NCBI GenBank assembly: GCA_036479115.1
Contig: JAZGFD010000037.1
Span: 1-55,645 of the forward strand
Direction of reading: 5' to 3'
Length of the DNA: 55,645 nt
Source: UBA7328 sp036479115
GTDB taxonomy: Bacteria; Bacteroidota; Bacteroidia; Chitinophagales; Saprospiraceae
Shown here: piece by piece, positions 1-8,819 of the stretch
How the letters are laid out: every line of letters begins with the position of its first letter
Numbering within the stretch: the stretch's first letter is position 1
Program-made: the position numbers and the translations under genes
The notes under the pieces: generated by a model
The model's input: the letters and a program-made list of their open reading frames with translations, nothing else
The model's database searches: none
Told to the model about the DNA's origin: nothing

Positions 1-1
1 G

Positions 2-451
2 TTGACATTTATATATCTAGAGATGCCAAAGTTTAACAAAACTGTGGATGAACTAGAGACAAGATTTGAAAAATGGCTATACGTCATAAGAAACTTAAAC
101 CGATTAGAAAAGATACCTGACAAACTGCGGGAGAGCGTATTTGAAAAACTATTCAAGGTAGCCGAAATAGCCCAGTTTACACCTGATCAAGTACTTTCTT
201 ATGAAGACAGTTTGAAATACTACAGGGATATGAAAAATTCTTTGGATACTGCATTTGAGGAAGGAAAAGAAGAGGGAATTGAAGAAGGGATTGAGCAAGG
301 GATTGAGAAAGGCATTGAGAAAGGGATTGAGCGAGGTCGGAAAGAAATAGTATTATTACTCGACTCTAGAGGGAAATCAGTAAAAGAGATATCTGAATTG
401 ACAGGATTGACGGCAGAATGGATTAATGCATTATTGAAAAATAAGAGATAG
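2..451 (+). CDS. Rpn/PD-(D/E)XK nuclease-family protein, C-terminal part
   Basis: The gene runs in from the left edge, so only its C-terminal 149 residues are visible and the first codon shown (TTG) is not a true start. The opening YLEMPKFNKT motif, the helical middle and the charged tail match the C-terminal half of the Rpn / PD-(D/E)XK nuclease-family transposase group, whose N-terminal half carries the nuclease residues. Residues about 86-112 are a run of EGIE/KGIE pentads, encoded by a short tandem DNA repeat at about 259-335, and such runs are common in this family. A small helix-turn-helix-like segment (VKEISELTGLTAEWINALL) ends the protein. The family is linked to recombination-promoting DNA cleavage. 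Activity cannot be judged because the catalytic half lies outside the window. Confidence 0.8.
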   Translation: MTFIYLEMPKFNKTVDELETRFEKWLYVIRNLNRLEKIPDKLRESVFEKLFKVAEIAQFTPDQVLSYEDSLKYYRDMKNSLDTAFEEGKEEGIEEGIEQGIEKGIEKGIERGRKEIVLLLDSRGKSVKEISELTGLTAEWINALLKNKR

Positions 452-760
452 ACAATCTGAGAACAACATTTTGAGTCGCCTCACCACCGTTACACTCCCA
501 CTCAATATCCTCTCTTTACTCTCACCGATCACTTTGTATTGTATGTGATATATGTATACGCCACTCCTCAATATAGCGCGACTGTCTTCTGCTGTCCACG
601 TTGCATTGGGGTCAGTGGTGGTATGGTGTATATTGCCCCATCTGTCGTATATTTTTAGTAATAATTCACTGGTTTCTTGGTTCAGATATACTCTGAAAAC
701 GTCATTGCTGCCGTCTCCATTGGGTGAGAAGATATTGGTTATGAATAAAGTTATAACCAA
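431..760 (-). pseudogene. orphan T9SS type B sorting domain (CHU_C-like) fragment
   Basis: The reading frame encodes a nearly complete gliding-motility-associated C-terminal domain: the NIFSPNGDGSNDVF opening, a KIYDRWGN centre and a GVYIYHIQYK strand. This domain normally ends proteins several hundred residues long and sends them through the type IX secretion system. Here nothing precedes it. The only possible start is a TTG at 758-760, and the stop of the VPS10-like gene lies 17 bp upstream in a different frame. The last 15 or so residues, after VTVVRR, look like read-through. I infer the tail of a lost surface protein; it overlaps the end of the convergent nuclease-like gene. Confidence 0.6.
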
Positions 761-777
761 ATAATTTTTCCGTTTTA

Positions 778-3700
778 CTATTTTTCTAAAATCAAAATTG
801 GTAGTCCTAACTTTTTATAGCCCCTGCTATAATCAGTTATTGGCTCTGTGATTATTGCTTCCATTTCAGTGCGATGGGTGTTCCATTCTGACAACAATGT
901 TGCTTTTCTTTTTTTCATCCCAGCTGTGAGGCGTGGATCATGACTACTTGCTCTAGAAGCCAGATTAATCAATTCAGCATTGAGCCTGTTGGGAAAATTA
1001 ATAACATCTTGAAAGGTTTTTTGATCCCTTTGAATTAGCTTGCCTTCCCATTGCGACATTCTTTCTAAGAGCGCTTTACCTGTAGTAAAAAGATCTCCAG
1101 CTGTTTTATTCTTTTTTATCAATGATTGTCTTTGCTCCAATTGTTTTTTTACAGAAATAAAAGAATTAACGGAAGAAGTAACGTCTTCAAATGTACTTAC
1201 TATTTCATCAACGAATGTTTCCCTTTCGGCGTAAGCTTGAGCATTAATATCAAGTCGTGGGTCTTTTAAAATCTTTATTATTGCTTCTGATTTTGAATTT
1301 CCATATTTCAAAACAGCTTTGTATTCTCCAGGAGAAACTGAATATCCACCAAAGCTACCCAACATAAAAACTTCATTAATATATGGTAATTGTTCTTTGC
1401 TTAGATTCCAATTGATTCTGTTAACACCTTTTTTAGATTTCAAGGTTTTCTCCGGTTTAGGCGCTCCAACATACTTCTTAAATGATTTGGCTTTTTTACT
1501 GGACCAATCTCTCACCTTCGCCCCTGATGAGTTATATATTTCTAATATGAGTTCTCCTGTATCAATGTCCATTGGTAATTGATAATCAATGTATACACCT
1601 CCTTTGTGGTTTTCTCCCATTCCTCCTGTACGATATGACCCACTTGGTAAATCATAAGCAGGTTTGGGAGTATATAACTTAATATTATTAGAAATTTTAC
1701 CTGATGACGCTTGAATAGCACTGAGATCATCCAGTATCCAGAATGACCTGCCACTAGTAGCCACCACCATATCATTATCAGCAAAAGTAAAATCTGTAAT
1801 AGGGCAAGTTGGCAAATTGAGTTGTAACGATTGCCATTTTTTTCCTCCATCAAAAGAGGTGTATAAGCCATTTTCAGTACCTGCATATAGCAAGTCTGCA
1901 ACTTTAGGGTCTTCTCTTACCACCCTCACAAATACATCATTGGGAATACCAGAAATGATCTTTGTCCATGACTGACCATAATTTGTTGTTTTATAGATCA
2001 TAGGACGCATATCATTGAACTTATATCGGGTTACTGATATATATGCAGTGCCAGGATGATGGGCTGATATATCAATAGCATTTATTAATGATTCTGGTAG
2101 GCCCTTAGGAGTGATGTCCTTCCAGTCTTCTCCTTCATTTTGGGTAATATACACTTTGCCGCAGTCACTACCTGTATACATGGTTCCATTCTCATGAGGA
2201 GAATATGCTAAATAACTTATGGTATTATATACTTCTCCTCCGGCACCTTCAATGGTATAAGGGATTCCTCCATCCACATGTTTTGTAGTGTCATTGCGAG
2301 TAAGGTCTGGGCTTATCTCAGTCCAAGATGAGCCTTCATCTGTTGTTTTTAGTACTTTATTTCCTGTATGATAAATAATAGAAGGATCAAAAGGATTGGC
2401 CACTATAGGTGCATTCCAATTAAACCTGTATTTCATATCTTTTGGATGCCACCCTAGTACAGCTGTAGGATATGCCATTATGTCTCTACTTTCTCTTGTT
2501 TTATGGTCAAAAAGTGAAATATTACCTTGATAACAACCGCCATAAACCAGTTGAGGATCTTTAGGATTAAAAGCCAAAAATGCACTTTCGCAACCTGCCA
2601 CAGGATACCAGTCTTTCCATCCCAAGCTTCCTCCATTGGTACGGCTGGCCGCAGCTATAGAAGAGTTGTCCTGCTGTCCAGCATAGATATAATAAGGAAT
2701 TTGCTCATCAGTGATCACTCGGTAAAACTGCATGGTAACTTGATTCTGTTGACTGCTCCATGTTTTTCCTCCATTAAAAGTGACACATGCTCCACCATCA
2801 TTTGAAAGGATGATATTTTCAGTGTTATTGGGGTTGATCCAAAGGTGGTGCTGATCTCCATGAGGGTTTTTAATTGTATTAAACGTCTTTCCTCCATCTA
2901 TAGATTTGAGCATAGGAGCATTGAGAACATACACCTTATTTTCATCTTTGGGGTCAGCAAATATTTCTATATAATACCATGACCTGGCTATTGTTATTCT
3001 GTCTTTCGTAGTTTGTTTCCATGATTTACCAGCATCATTTGATCTATATACACCGCCCTTTTCTCCTTCGGCTTCGATATTAGCATATACCACTTCACTA
3101 TTGGCAGCAGATACATCTATTGCTACTTTTCCCATTCCTTCTGGAAGTCCTTTTTTCAGTTGCTCCCAAGTGGTACCACCATCTGTAGATTTGTATAACC
3201 CAGAACCAGGACCGCCACTTCTTACTTGCCATGGTAACCTTCTATGATCCCACATTCCTGCATAAAGAATACGCGGATTGTGAACATCCATGCTAAGGTC
3301 AGCGCAACCTGTATTTTGATCAATATAAAATATTTTCTTCCATGAATTACCGCCATTTACTGATCTATAGATTCCACGATCTGAAGAAGGGCCATGTTGG
3401 GCACCTTGTACTGCTACATATACTATGTCAGGATCATCTGGATGGATTCGTATTTCAGCTATATGCCTTGACAAATGTAATCCAATATGCTTCCACGTTT
3501 TTCCTGCATCAGTGCTTTTATACATACCATCTCCATGGGATGTCATCACACCTCTTACAGGATGCTCACCCATACCTACATATATTACATTGGGGTCAGA
3601 GGGAGCAACTTCTACCGACCCTACAGATCCCATTTTAAAATAATCATCTGATATGTTTTTCCATGATACACCGGCATCGGTAGTCTTCCATAAGCCACCA

Positions 3701-3879
3701 CCTGTACTTCCCATATAATAGGTAAGAGGATCATCTCCTATTCCACATGATGCCACAGACCTTCCTCCTCGAGAAGGCCCTATATTTCTAAATTCTAGGC
3801 CGTGATAAAATTTTGAGAGGTCCTGGGCATCAGCCAATAAGGTGGTAAGGAGGAAGAGGAAAGACAAGATTCGTCTCAT
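778..3879 (-). CDS. secreted VPS10/sortilin-like BNR beta-propeller protein
   Basis: This is a 1033-residue protein with a Sec signal peptide (MRRILSFLFLLTTLLADAQ). Residues about 25-730 contain many BNR/Asp-box motifs of the form STDGGxTW, KTTDAGVSW and SNDAGKSW, typical of the two-propeller VPS10/sortilin and xyloglucanase-like folds. About 300 C-terminal residues follow with beta and helical character and no clear T9SS sorting domain. Bacteroidota have many such proteins, usually annotated as glycosyl hydrolases, but catalytic acids cannot be assigned here and the substrate is unknown. It is transcribed alone on the minus strand, and the 0.8 kb upstream of it is filled with nested repeat elements. 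Confidence 0.85.
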   Translation of the reverse strand: MRRILSFLFLLTTLLADAQDLSKFYHGLEFRNIGPSRGGRSVASCGIGDDPLTYYMGSTGGGLWKTTDAGVSWKNISDDYFKMGSVGSVEVAPSDPNVIYVGMGEHPVRGVMTSHGDGMYKSTDAGKTWKHIGLHLSRHIAEIRIHPDDPDIVYVAVQGAQHGPSSDRGIYRSVNGGNSWKKIFYIDQNTGCADLSMDVHNPRILYAGMWDHRRLPWQVRSGGPGSGLYKSTDGGTTWEQLKKGLPEGMGKVAIDVSAANSEVVYANIEAEGEKGGVYRSNDAGKSWKQTTKDRITIARSWYYIEIFADPKDENKVYVLNAPMLKSIDGGKTFNTIKNPHGDQHHLWINPNNTENIILSNDGGACVTFNGGKTWSSQQNQVTMQFYRVITDEQIPYYIYAGQQDNSSIAAASRTNGGSLGWKDWYPVAGCESAFLAFNPKDPQLVYGGCYQGNISLFDHKTRESRDIMAYPTAVLGWHPKDMKYRFNWNAPIVANPFDPSIIYHTGNKVLKTTDEGSSWTEISPDLTRNDTTKHVDGGIPYTIEGAGGEVYNTISYLAYSPHENGTMYTGSDCGKVYITQNEGEDWKDITPKGLPESLINAIDISAHHPGTAYISVTRYKFNDMRPMIYKTTNYGQSWTKIISGIPNDVFVRVVREDPKVADLLYAGTENGLYTSFDGGKKWQSLQLNLPTCPITDFTFADNDMVVATSGRSFWILDDLSAIQASSGKISNNIKLYTPKPAYDLPSGSYRTGGMGENHKGGVYIDYQLPMDIDTGELILEIYNSSGAKVRDWSSKKAKSFKKYVGAPKPEKTLKSKKGVNRINWNLSKEQLPYINEVFMLGSFGGYSVSPGEYKAVLKYGNSKSEAIIKILKDPRLDINAQAYAERETFVDEIVSTFEDVTSSVNSFISVKKQLEQRQSLIKKNKTAGDLFTTGKALLERMSQWEGKLIQRDQKTFQDVINFPNRLNAELINLASRASSHDPRLTAGMKKRKATLLSEWNTHRTEMEAIITEPITDYSRGYKKLGLPILILEK

Positions 3880-4031
3880 TTTTATTTTGTGTTGAGTAAA
3901 TAATGTGCGGAAGTTATAGATTTTATTTTGGCTATGATAATTTGGAATGAATCATACTTGATAAGAAAATGATCCGCAAATTTTATTTAAAATAAAAATA
4001 GAAGATATTTTACTATTAAAAATTGATAATT

Positions 4032-4376
4032 GAGTCTACTTTGGAAGCTAACATTTTTCATAAAATGAGTTGTTTTGTATGGCATATGCATTTTTTGAGA
4101 TCCATTGATACCTGAGTATCAGCGAGTTGAAAAAAATGTAAATTTGGACAAAAGATTTAGGCAGAGCTTGCCGAAGTGTTTATGCAGAGCTTGTCGAAGT
4201 AAACTTTTTGTGACTACTTAGGTGGTATCAATTCTGGATGAAAAAAGCTCTTTTATCGCTATGCCGCCGCTATTTATGAGCCTTGCCTAGCCATAAAATA
4301 GCAAGTTTTCATCTCAAAAGCACACCACCTGAGTAGTCACAACTTTTTTAATTTTGTAAATTTTCGGAGTGGACTC
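4032..4376 (-). mobile_element. MITE family B, copy B1, interrupted by an A element
   Basis: A reverse-oriented family B element whose ends read GAGTCTACTTTGGAA and TTTTCGGAGTGGACTC. It is flanked by an exact 6 bp target duplication, ATAATT (4026-4031 and 4377-4382). Within it sits a family A element (4210-4340). It also carries two tandem copies of a REP-like motif, GCAGAGCTTGYCGAAGT, at about 4152-4200, a feature shared only with copy B6. It has no coding potential. Confidence 0.8.
4210..4340 (+). mobile_element. MITE family A, copy A1, nested in B1
   Basis: A 131 bp element with terminal inverted repeats GTGACTACTTAGGTGGT and ACCACCTGAGTAGTCAC. It is flanked by an exact 8 bp duplication AACTTTTT (4202-4209 and 4341-4348). 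The duplicated bases are part of the family B sequence, so the A element inserted into an existing B element. Confidence 0.85.
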
Positions 4377-4430
4377 ATAATTTATAGGTTCTATTGACTT
4401 GAGTTGCATCAATATGTTAGTATTCGTGAA

Positions 4431-4561
4431 GGTGTATTTCAAATTGTCGTTTTGTCACAATTTTGGTTGATAAAAAATTTGCCAATGCTAGCAGTATCTC
4501 ATTATATAGCACACATAATGTTACCCCTCTTAGGGAATTTAGTGACAATCTGAAAAGCACC
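4431..4561 (+). mobile_element. MITE family F, copy F1
   Basis: A 131 bp element with ends GGTGTATTTCAAATTGTC and GACAATCTGAAAAGCACC, which are imperfect inverted repeats. It is flanked by TATTCGTGAA (4421-4430) and TATTCGTGAG (4562-4571), a 9-10 bp target duplication. A second copy of exactly the same length lies at 52727-52857. Confidence 0.75.
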
Positions 4562-4690
4562 TATTCGTGAGGGTTGAAATATAGGTGAAAGAGAGCTTTT
4601 TTTAATCAAAATTAACCCCATCTGAGATACAGTATTGTTGATTTGCAGTTTATCGCTTATCCTGAATTGTAGGATACGTACTCTTTAATA

Positions 4691-5248
4691 TTACTTATCA
4701 GTGACAATACCTCTGATGTTCCAATTTATACTTTCCCCAGTTCTCTGTCTAAATGATGACCATCCTTGCATATCTGTGGAAAGGAAAACCCAATCGCCAT
4801 TGGTATTGGCAGGCCCTGCATCACAGCCCATTACTTGTTCTTCTATATTTTGAGTCCAACTTATACTTATCCACATTTCAGTAGTCACGTCTAAAGGGGC
4901 AGAAAATTCTAATAGGTTCATTCTGTTAGGAGTGAGTGAGTTTGTTATATCTACTCTTATGATCGGAATATTTGGCCCTACAGCACTGCCACTATCATAG
5001 ATGTTAAGAAATATACTAGATGGCACATTGTAAATGAATACTTCTACACCAGTTAATTGTTTTCCTATAAATTCATTTGTTACAAATGAAGGAAAACGTG
5101 CTGCTGCTTCATGATCTCCCACAGGAAAAATAGGTGAGGTAGCGTTGTCGCCATCATACCTGAGCATATTAGTAGATAAATCACCATCATCTTTTCCACA
5201 AGAAAGAAATCCAATAAATATAATGGTTAGGAGTATATAATTTTTCAT
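4691..5248 (-). CDS. small lipoprotein of unknown function
   Basis: I start the gene at the ATG at 5248 because it gives a clean lipoprotein signal: a hydrophobic stretch (YILLTIIFIGF) followed by LSC-GKDD, with Cys at about residue 17. A longer in-frame start at 5344 would put 32 unrelated residues in front. The mature protein is about 168 residues, mostly beta-strand-like, with SISWTQN and DWVFLSTDMQGWSSF segments that recall jelly-roll or carbohydrate-binding folds, but I recognise no family. It is probably anchored to the outer or inner membrane. It is a single gene lying between repeat-filled spacers. Confidence 0.7.
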   Translation of the reverse strand: MKNYILLTIIFIGFLSCGKDDGDLSTNMLRYDGDNATSPIFPVGDHEAAARFPSFVTNEFIGKQLTGVEVFIYNVPSSIFLNIYDSGSAVGPNIPIIRVDITNSLTPNRMNLLEFSAPLDVTTEMWISISWTQNIEEQVMGCDAGPANTNGDWVFLSTDMQGWSSFRQRTGESINWNIRGIVTDK

Positions 5249-5656
5249 TTTGTATTTTTTTATTAGTACGTGACGGCTCAGTCTATGTGTTTTTGAAAAC
5301 TGAATGCCAAAGAAGCAGGTAAACAATGCCATTTTTTTACTCAATAAGAGTGCTGCCAGAGATTAGAGTAGGCTACTTTTAACTAAAATAACCTTGTACT
5401 TTTACAACGTAAAATTGTTTGCGAAGTTATCAAGCATATCTGTGATTAACATTTAATTTCAATTTAGATCATGGCAAATCACAAAGGTGCACGTTAGTTT
5501 GGGAGAAATTGACAAAAAGAGTCCAGATATTTTTTGCCCAAAAGCCTAGGTTTTTGAGACTTCATTATGAAGGCTCTTTACCTTTTGCTACTTATTGAGA
5601 TGCACCTTTATTTCTTCTATTTCCCATGGCCATTTTTTCAACCTATCTCATCCTAT
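5249..5656. other. gene-free spacer
   Basis: This 408 bp AT-rich spacer lies between the lipoprotein and serine hydrolase genes. I see no open frame with coding character, no complete repeat element and no convincing terminator. Part of it must hold the upstream control region of the minus-strand lipoprotein gene. Confidence 0.5.
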
Positions 5657-6874
5657 CTATATTCTTTTCCCATATGCAATAGCCCGCATTAATTCCAAAT
5701 TAACAGGAGAAACTGAGTGAGGATTTGTTTGGTTATAAAAATTTTGATTGGCAGAATTTTTTACGATTACGGTGTTGGTGGTTGGGTTAATATAAATGTA
5801 TTGGTTAAATACACCTTTGGCCCAAAACTCACCGTCATTCCCAGGGGGAATCCACCATTGATAACCATATCCAGTGTATGGATGCGCAGAATTTTTACTT
5901 GCAGGGGTTAAATGTTCACTATCCATTGTGAGCGATTCTTTGATCCATGCTTGTGGTACTATTTGCTCCCCTTCCCAAATGCCTTTATGTAAAAACAATT
6001 TTCCAATTTTGGCATAATCTCGCAATGTGGCATTCAGGCCACCAAGGGCCATTTCCATTCCTGTTTCATCATTGAGCCAGTAAGAGTCATATTCGGCGCC
6101 AAGTGGCTCCCAAAGTTTTTCTTTGAAATATTTCGCAATGCTCACTCCCGTGGTTCTCACGAGTATCATACCCAGTACATGAGTATTGATACTCACATAA
6201 TGATTATAAGTCCCTGGTGTTCGTTCTTTTACCAGTGTAGCGACAAAATCATCCTGAGAATCTCCTAAAGCAAAGGCTTGAAACCATCTGTTGATATCAG
6301 AGTTTGGGTCACCATAATCTTCGTTAAATTTTACACCTGATGACATTTGTAGTACATCTTTTACTTTTACCCCTTCATACGCTGATCCTTTCAATTCAGG
6401 CAGATACTCATCCACTGTTTTATCTACTGAGCCCATTTTTCCTTCTGCTTGTGCAATGCCTAAGAGTGCTGAAATTACAGATTTAGCCATTGACCATGAT
6501 ATATGACGGGTTTCTTCTTTTTGCCCCCTCCAGTAATTTTCATAGACAATGGTATCATCCTGAAGTACTAGGAAGCCTTGTGTATATGAAGAATCAAGAA
6601 AATCAGAAGTATTGAAAACTTGGTCTTGGAAGGTAAAGTTCTTTGGTAATGTTCTATTCACTTTGCGAGGAAAAATGTACGGGTTATTTGATTTTTCTAC
6701 TGTTTTAAAGGCAAAATATTCATTCATATTGATGAATGTGTCTTCGATGTGTTTCATTTTAGTTCTTTCGGCTATTTCCACAGCACGCATATATTTAGGG
6801 GCGTATTTTATCCCCAATGCAATTATAAAGGCAAGAAAAATGAGAATGACTATTTTAACAGTTTTAGACATCAA
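5657..6874 (-). CDS. beta-lactamase-family serine hydrolase
   Basis: The 405-residue protein has an N-terminal membrane segment (about residues 6-22) and then a class C beta-lactamase / penicillin-binding-like fold. The catalytic SxxK motif is SMAK at residues 128-131. A second motif, YNHYVSINTHVLG, stands where the YxN triad is expected, and GYGYQWW precedes the third motif region. Family members act as esterases, D-aminopeptidases or peptidases; resistance to antibiotics should not be assumed. The N-terminal anchor suggests a periplasmic protein tied to the inner membrane. An alternative start one codon later is possible. It has no operon partner. Confidence 0.88.
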   Translation of the reverse strand: MMSKTVKIVILIFLAFIIALGIKYAPKYMRAVEIAERTKMKHIEDTFINMNEYFAFKTVEKSNNPYIFPRKVNRTLPKNFTFQDQVFNTSDFLDSSYTQGFLVLQDDTIVYENYWRGQKEETRHISWSMAKSVISALLGIAQAEGKMGSVDKTVDEYLPELKGSAYEGVKVKDVLQMSSGVKFNEDYGDPNSDINRWFQAFALGDSQDDFVATLVKERTPGTYNHYVSINTHVLGMILVRTTGVSIAKYFKEKLWEPLGAEYDSYWLNDETGMEMALGGLNATLRDYAKIGKLFLHKGIWEGEQIVPQAWIKESLTMDSEHLTPASKNSAHPYTGYGYQWWIPPGNDGEFWAKGVFNQYIYINPTTNTVIVKNSANQNFYNQTNPHSVSPVNLELMRAIAYGKRI

Positions 6875-6914
6875 AATTTGTTTTTATATTGAGCAAAGAT
6901 GCTATAAGATATGG

Positions 6915-7072
6915 GTATCTACTCAGGCCGGGTCAAATTTGGTTAAAAAAAATTCTTGTTCCGTTACCCTGCGGCTATTTTCGCCCAAATAGCTCTGTTA
7001 ATAGGGCTCAAATGAGCCTTGCCTAAAAAAATATAGTATTTTTTTAACTCAAAAACTCCCACCGGTAGTTAC
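6915..7072 (+). mobile_element. MITE family A, copy A2
   Basis: A 158 bp element with ends GTATCTACTCAGGCCGG and CCACCGGTAGTTAC. It is flanked by AGATATGG (6907-6914) and AGATATGA (7073-7080), a 7/8 match to an 8 bp duplication. It separates the serine hydrolase gene from the SRPBCC gene. Confidence 0.75.
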
Positions 7073-7172
7073 AGATATGATTATATAATTAATTTTAATG
7101 AATTTTCGTTGAGCTATTCTACCTAGATTAAAATTGAAAACCCTTCCAGGTGGAGTATATATTTTAATAAAG

Positions 7173-7180
7173 TACATTTG
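7173..7180 (+). promoter_or_regulatory. candidate -7 promoter element
   Basis: TACATTTG fits the Bacteroidota -7 consensus TAnnTTTG and lies 19 bp before the ATG at 7200. It argues for that start over the upstream in-frame ATG at 7134. No clear -33 box is visible. Confidence 0.45.
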
Positions 7181-7199
7181 TACCCAAACTACTAACCTA

Positions 7200-7631
7200 A
7201 TGTACGCGATTCTTCATAATCTACATATCAATGCGAAACCATCCCAAGTGTTTTCTATGATAAGTACGAGCCGTGGACTCAATAAATGGTGGACTCTGGA
7301 AGCTGATGGGCATCCCGTCAAAGGTGAACGATATAGGTTCTACTTTTCTGAGGAGTATGATTGGGCTGGAATTGTCACAAAAGTTCAAATTGACGATTAC
7401 ATAGAATGGGAAATGTTAGATTGTGATCAAGATTGGAATGGCACTAAGGTGGGGATTGAAATATTTCCAACGGAAATAGGCACGAATGTGAAATTTTATC
7501 ATAAGAACTGGAAAGAAACCAATGACCATTTTCGAGATACATCTTATGGTTGGGCCATTTACTTTAGATTACTTAAAAGATATATTGAACATGACGAATA
7601 TGTACCTTTTGATCACCGCGAGAATGCATAG
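7200..7631 (+). CDS. SRPBCC/START-like domain protein (AHSA1 type)
   Basis: From the ATG at 7200 the protein is 143 residues and fills a single SRPBCC fold. It opens with HNLHINAKPSQVFSMIS, continues through GLNKWWT and GERYRFYFSE, and ends in a long helix (WAIYFRLLKRYIEH). This matches the AHSA1 (Aha1-like) branch of small ligand-binding cups. The ligand is unknown. The start at 7134 would add 22 residues overlapping the putative promoter, so I reject it. The globin gene follows after 24 bp, so the two are probably co-transcribed. Confidence 0.8.
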   Translation: MYAILHNLHINAKPSQVFSMISTSRGLNKWWTLEADGHPVKGERYRFYFSEEYDWAGIVTKVQIDDYIEWEMLDCDQDWNGTKVGIEIFPTEIGTNVKFYHKNWKETNDHFRDTSYGWAIYFRLLKRYIEHDEYVPFDHRENA

Positions 7632-7655
7632 CCTTCCTGATGAAAAGCCCTTTGA

Positions 7656-8051
7656 ATGAAGCTCGATATTCGAAATAGAAAAGATATAGAAGTGCTGGTT
7701 GAGAAATTTTATTGTTCACTTTTAGATGATGAGTTGCTCGGTGTTTTTTTTACAAAAGTTGTAGATCTTGATCTGAAAGAACATTTACCAATAATCACTA
7801 ATTTTTGGTCAAACATTCTTTTTCATGATATGAGTTATAAACGAAATGTAATGTTGAAACACATTGATATTCACAAAATTAAAAGGCTTGAAAAGAAACA
7901 CTTCCATAGATGGATAGAGCTTTGGAAACAGAGCATTGACCTTTCTCATGAGGGAAAACTTGCCGAAGAGGCAAAAAAAAGAGCCGATTTAATGATGCAA
8001 CTCATGATGATAAAAGTACAGCAATCAGAAACTAAAGGCTTTATTCAATAG
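7656..8051 (+). CDS. group III truncated hemoglobin
   Basis: The 131-residue protein has the features of group III truncated globins: IEVLVEKFYCSLLDDELLGVFF at the start, FWSNILFHD in the E-helix region and KKHFHRWIELW, in which His82 is the expected proximal heme ligand. Length is normal for the family. These heme proteins bind O2 or NO and are linked to detoxification or low-oxygen chemistry. It follows the SRPBCC gene closely and precedes an exported superoxide dismutase, which suggests a role in reactive oxygen or nitrogen stress. That grouping is inference. Confidence 0.87.
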   Translation: MKLDIRNRKDIEVLVEKFYCSLLDDELLGVFFTKVVDLDLKEHLPIITNFWSNILFHDMSYKRNVMLKHIDIHKIKRLEKKHFHRWIELWKQSIDLSHEGKLAEEAKKRADLMMQLMMIKVQQSETKGFIQ

Positions 8052-8113
8052 TAATTATATTGACATTTCAATTAACAAAATTGTGAGTCACAGCATTCAA
8101 TTGATTACCACAT

Positions 8114-8121
8114 TATATTTG
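8114..8121 (+). promoter_or_regulatory. candidate -7 promoter element of sodN
   Basis: TATATTTG matches TAnnTTTG and lies 43 bp before the superoxide dismutase start. It would give that gene its own promoter, separate from the globin gene. Confidence 0.45.
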
Positions 8122-8164
8122 CAGCATCATCTTTTTTTAGAAAAATTTAAATAAATATCAAAGA

Positions 8165-8632
8165 ATGAAACATTTAATACTATCACTAGGTGTTACAATG
8201 TGCTTTTTAGTAAGCGCAGAAAAAGCACAAGCACACTGTGAAATACCATGCGGGATTTATGAAGATTCTCTTAGAATAGCTTTAATAATGGAGCACATCA
8301 CCACCATAGAAAAGTCAATGAATAAAATCAAAGAAGAATCGGCTAAGGCCACACCTAATTGGAATCAATTGGTAAGATGGGTAAGTAATAAAGAAGAGCA
8401 TGCAAAAAAAATACAAGACATCGTAAGTCAGTACTTCTTACACCAAAGAATTAAATTGACAGATCCAGAAGACATGGTGAAGTATGCTAAATATCAAAAG
8501 CATTTAGGACTGTTGCATCAGGTGTTGGTATACTCTATGAAGGCCAAACAGACAACTGACCAGATGTATATTGATAAACTAAGAAAGGCCGTGTCGGGCT
8601 TTGAAAAAGCTTACTTTCACAAACACGGATAG
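8165..8632 (+). CDS. sodN: exported nickel-dependent superoxide dismutase
   Basis: Residues 24-32 read HCEIPCGIY, the nickel-hook signature HCxxPCGxY in which the N-terminal His and two Cys bind nickel. The rest forms the helical bundle of NiSOD, with KEEHAKKI and YFLHQRIKLT segments. The enzyme converts superoxide to O2 and H2O2. The hook must have a free N-terminal His. Here the preceding 23 residues form a Sec signal peptide ending AQA, so signal peptidase I could expose His directly, giving a 132-residue periplasmic enzyme. In actinobacteria and cyanobacteria a dedicated peptidase (SodX) usually removes the leader; none is encoded nearby. The gene is a single unit behind the globin. Confidence 0.88.
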   Translation: MKHLILSLGVTMCFLVSAEKAQAHCEIPCGIYEDSLRIALIMEHITTIEKSMNKIKEESAKATPNWNQLVRWVSNKEEHAKKIQDIVSQYFLHQRIKLTDPEDMVKYAKYQKHLGLLHQVLVYSMKAKQTTDQMYIDKLRKAVSGFEKAYFHKHG

Positions 8633-8645
8633 GCAAAAAAAGTAT

Positions 8646-8671
8646 AAATTTTATCCTTGACAGAGCACTAG
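8646..8671 (-). repeat. solitary end of a family D element
   Basis: The sequence TTATCCTTGACAGAGCACTAG equals the right end of the complete family D element at 45078-45245. No matching left end is present, so this is a remnant just behind sodN. Confidence 0.55.
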
Positions 8672-8819
8672 CATAGTCACATGGGGCTGAAGGTATATTA
8701 ATAACTGTAACTGTAAATATGGTTTTGAAGTCCAAATTCACGCTTTCAATCATGATCTGAATACAATGGGTATTCAAAAAATATACAAATATGAAAAGTA
8801 AGGCAAGAGTATAATTCTT

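Noticed and set aside
552..764. Open frame of 70 codons on the plus strand
   Set aside because: It is antisense to the CHU_C domain, which has clear family motifs; the frame has no recognisable features.
1542..1901. Open frame of 119 codons on the minus strand inside the VPS10-like gene
   Set aside because: It is a shifted frame of the same strand inside a gene with strong BNR motifs; the low-complexity composition is not protein-like.
5657..6874. Serine hydrolase as an antibiotic-resistance beta-lactamase
   Set aside because: Only the broad fold and SxxK motif are visible; most members of this family are not resistance enzymes.
8535..8777. Minus-strand open frame overlapping the end of sodN
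   Set aside because: It runs through a repeat remnant and antisense to sodN, and has no family features.
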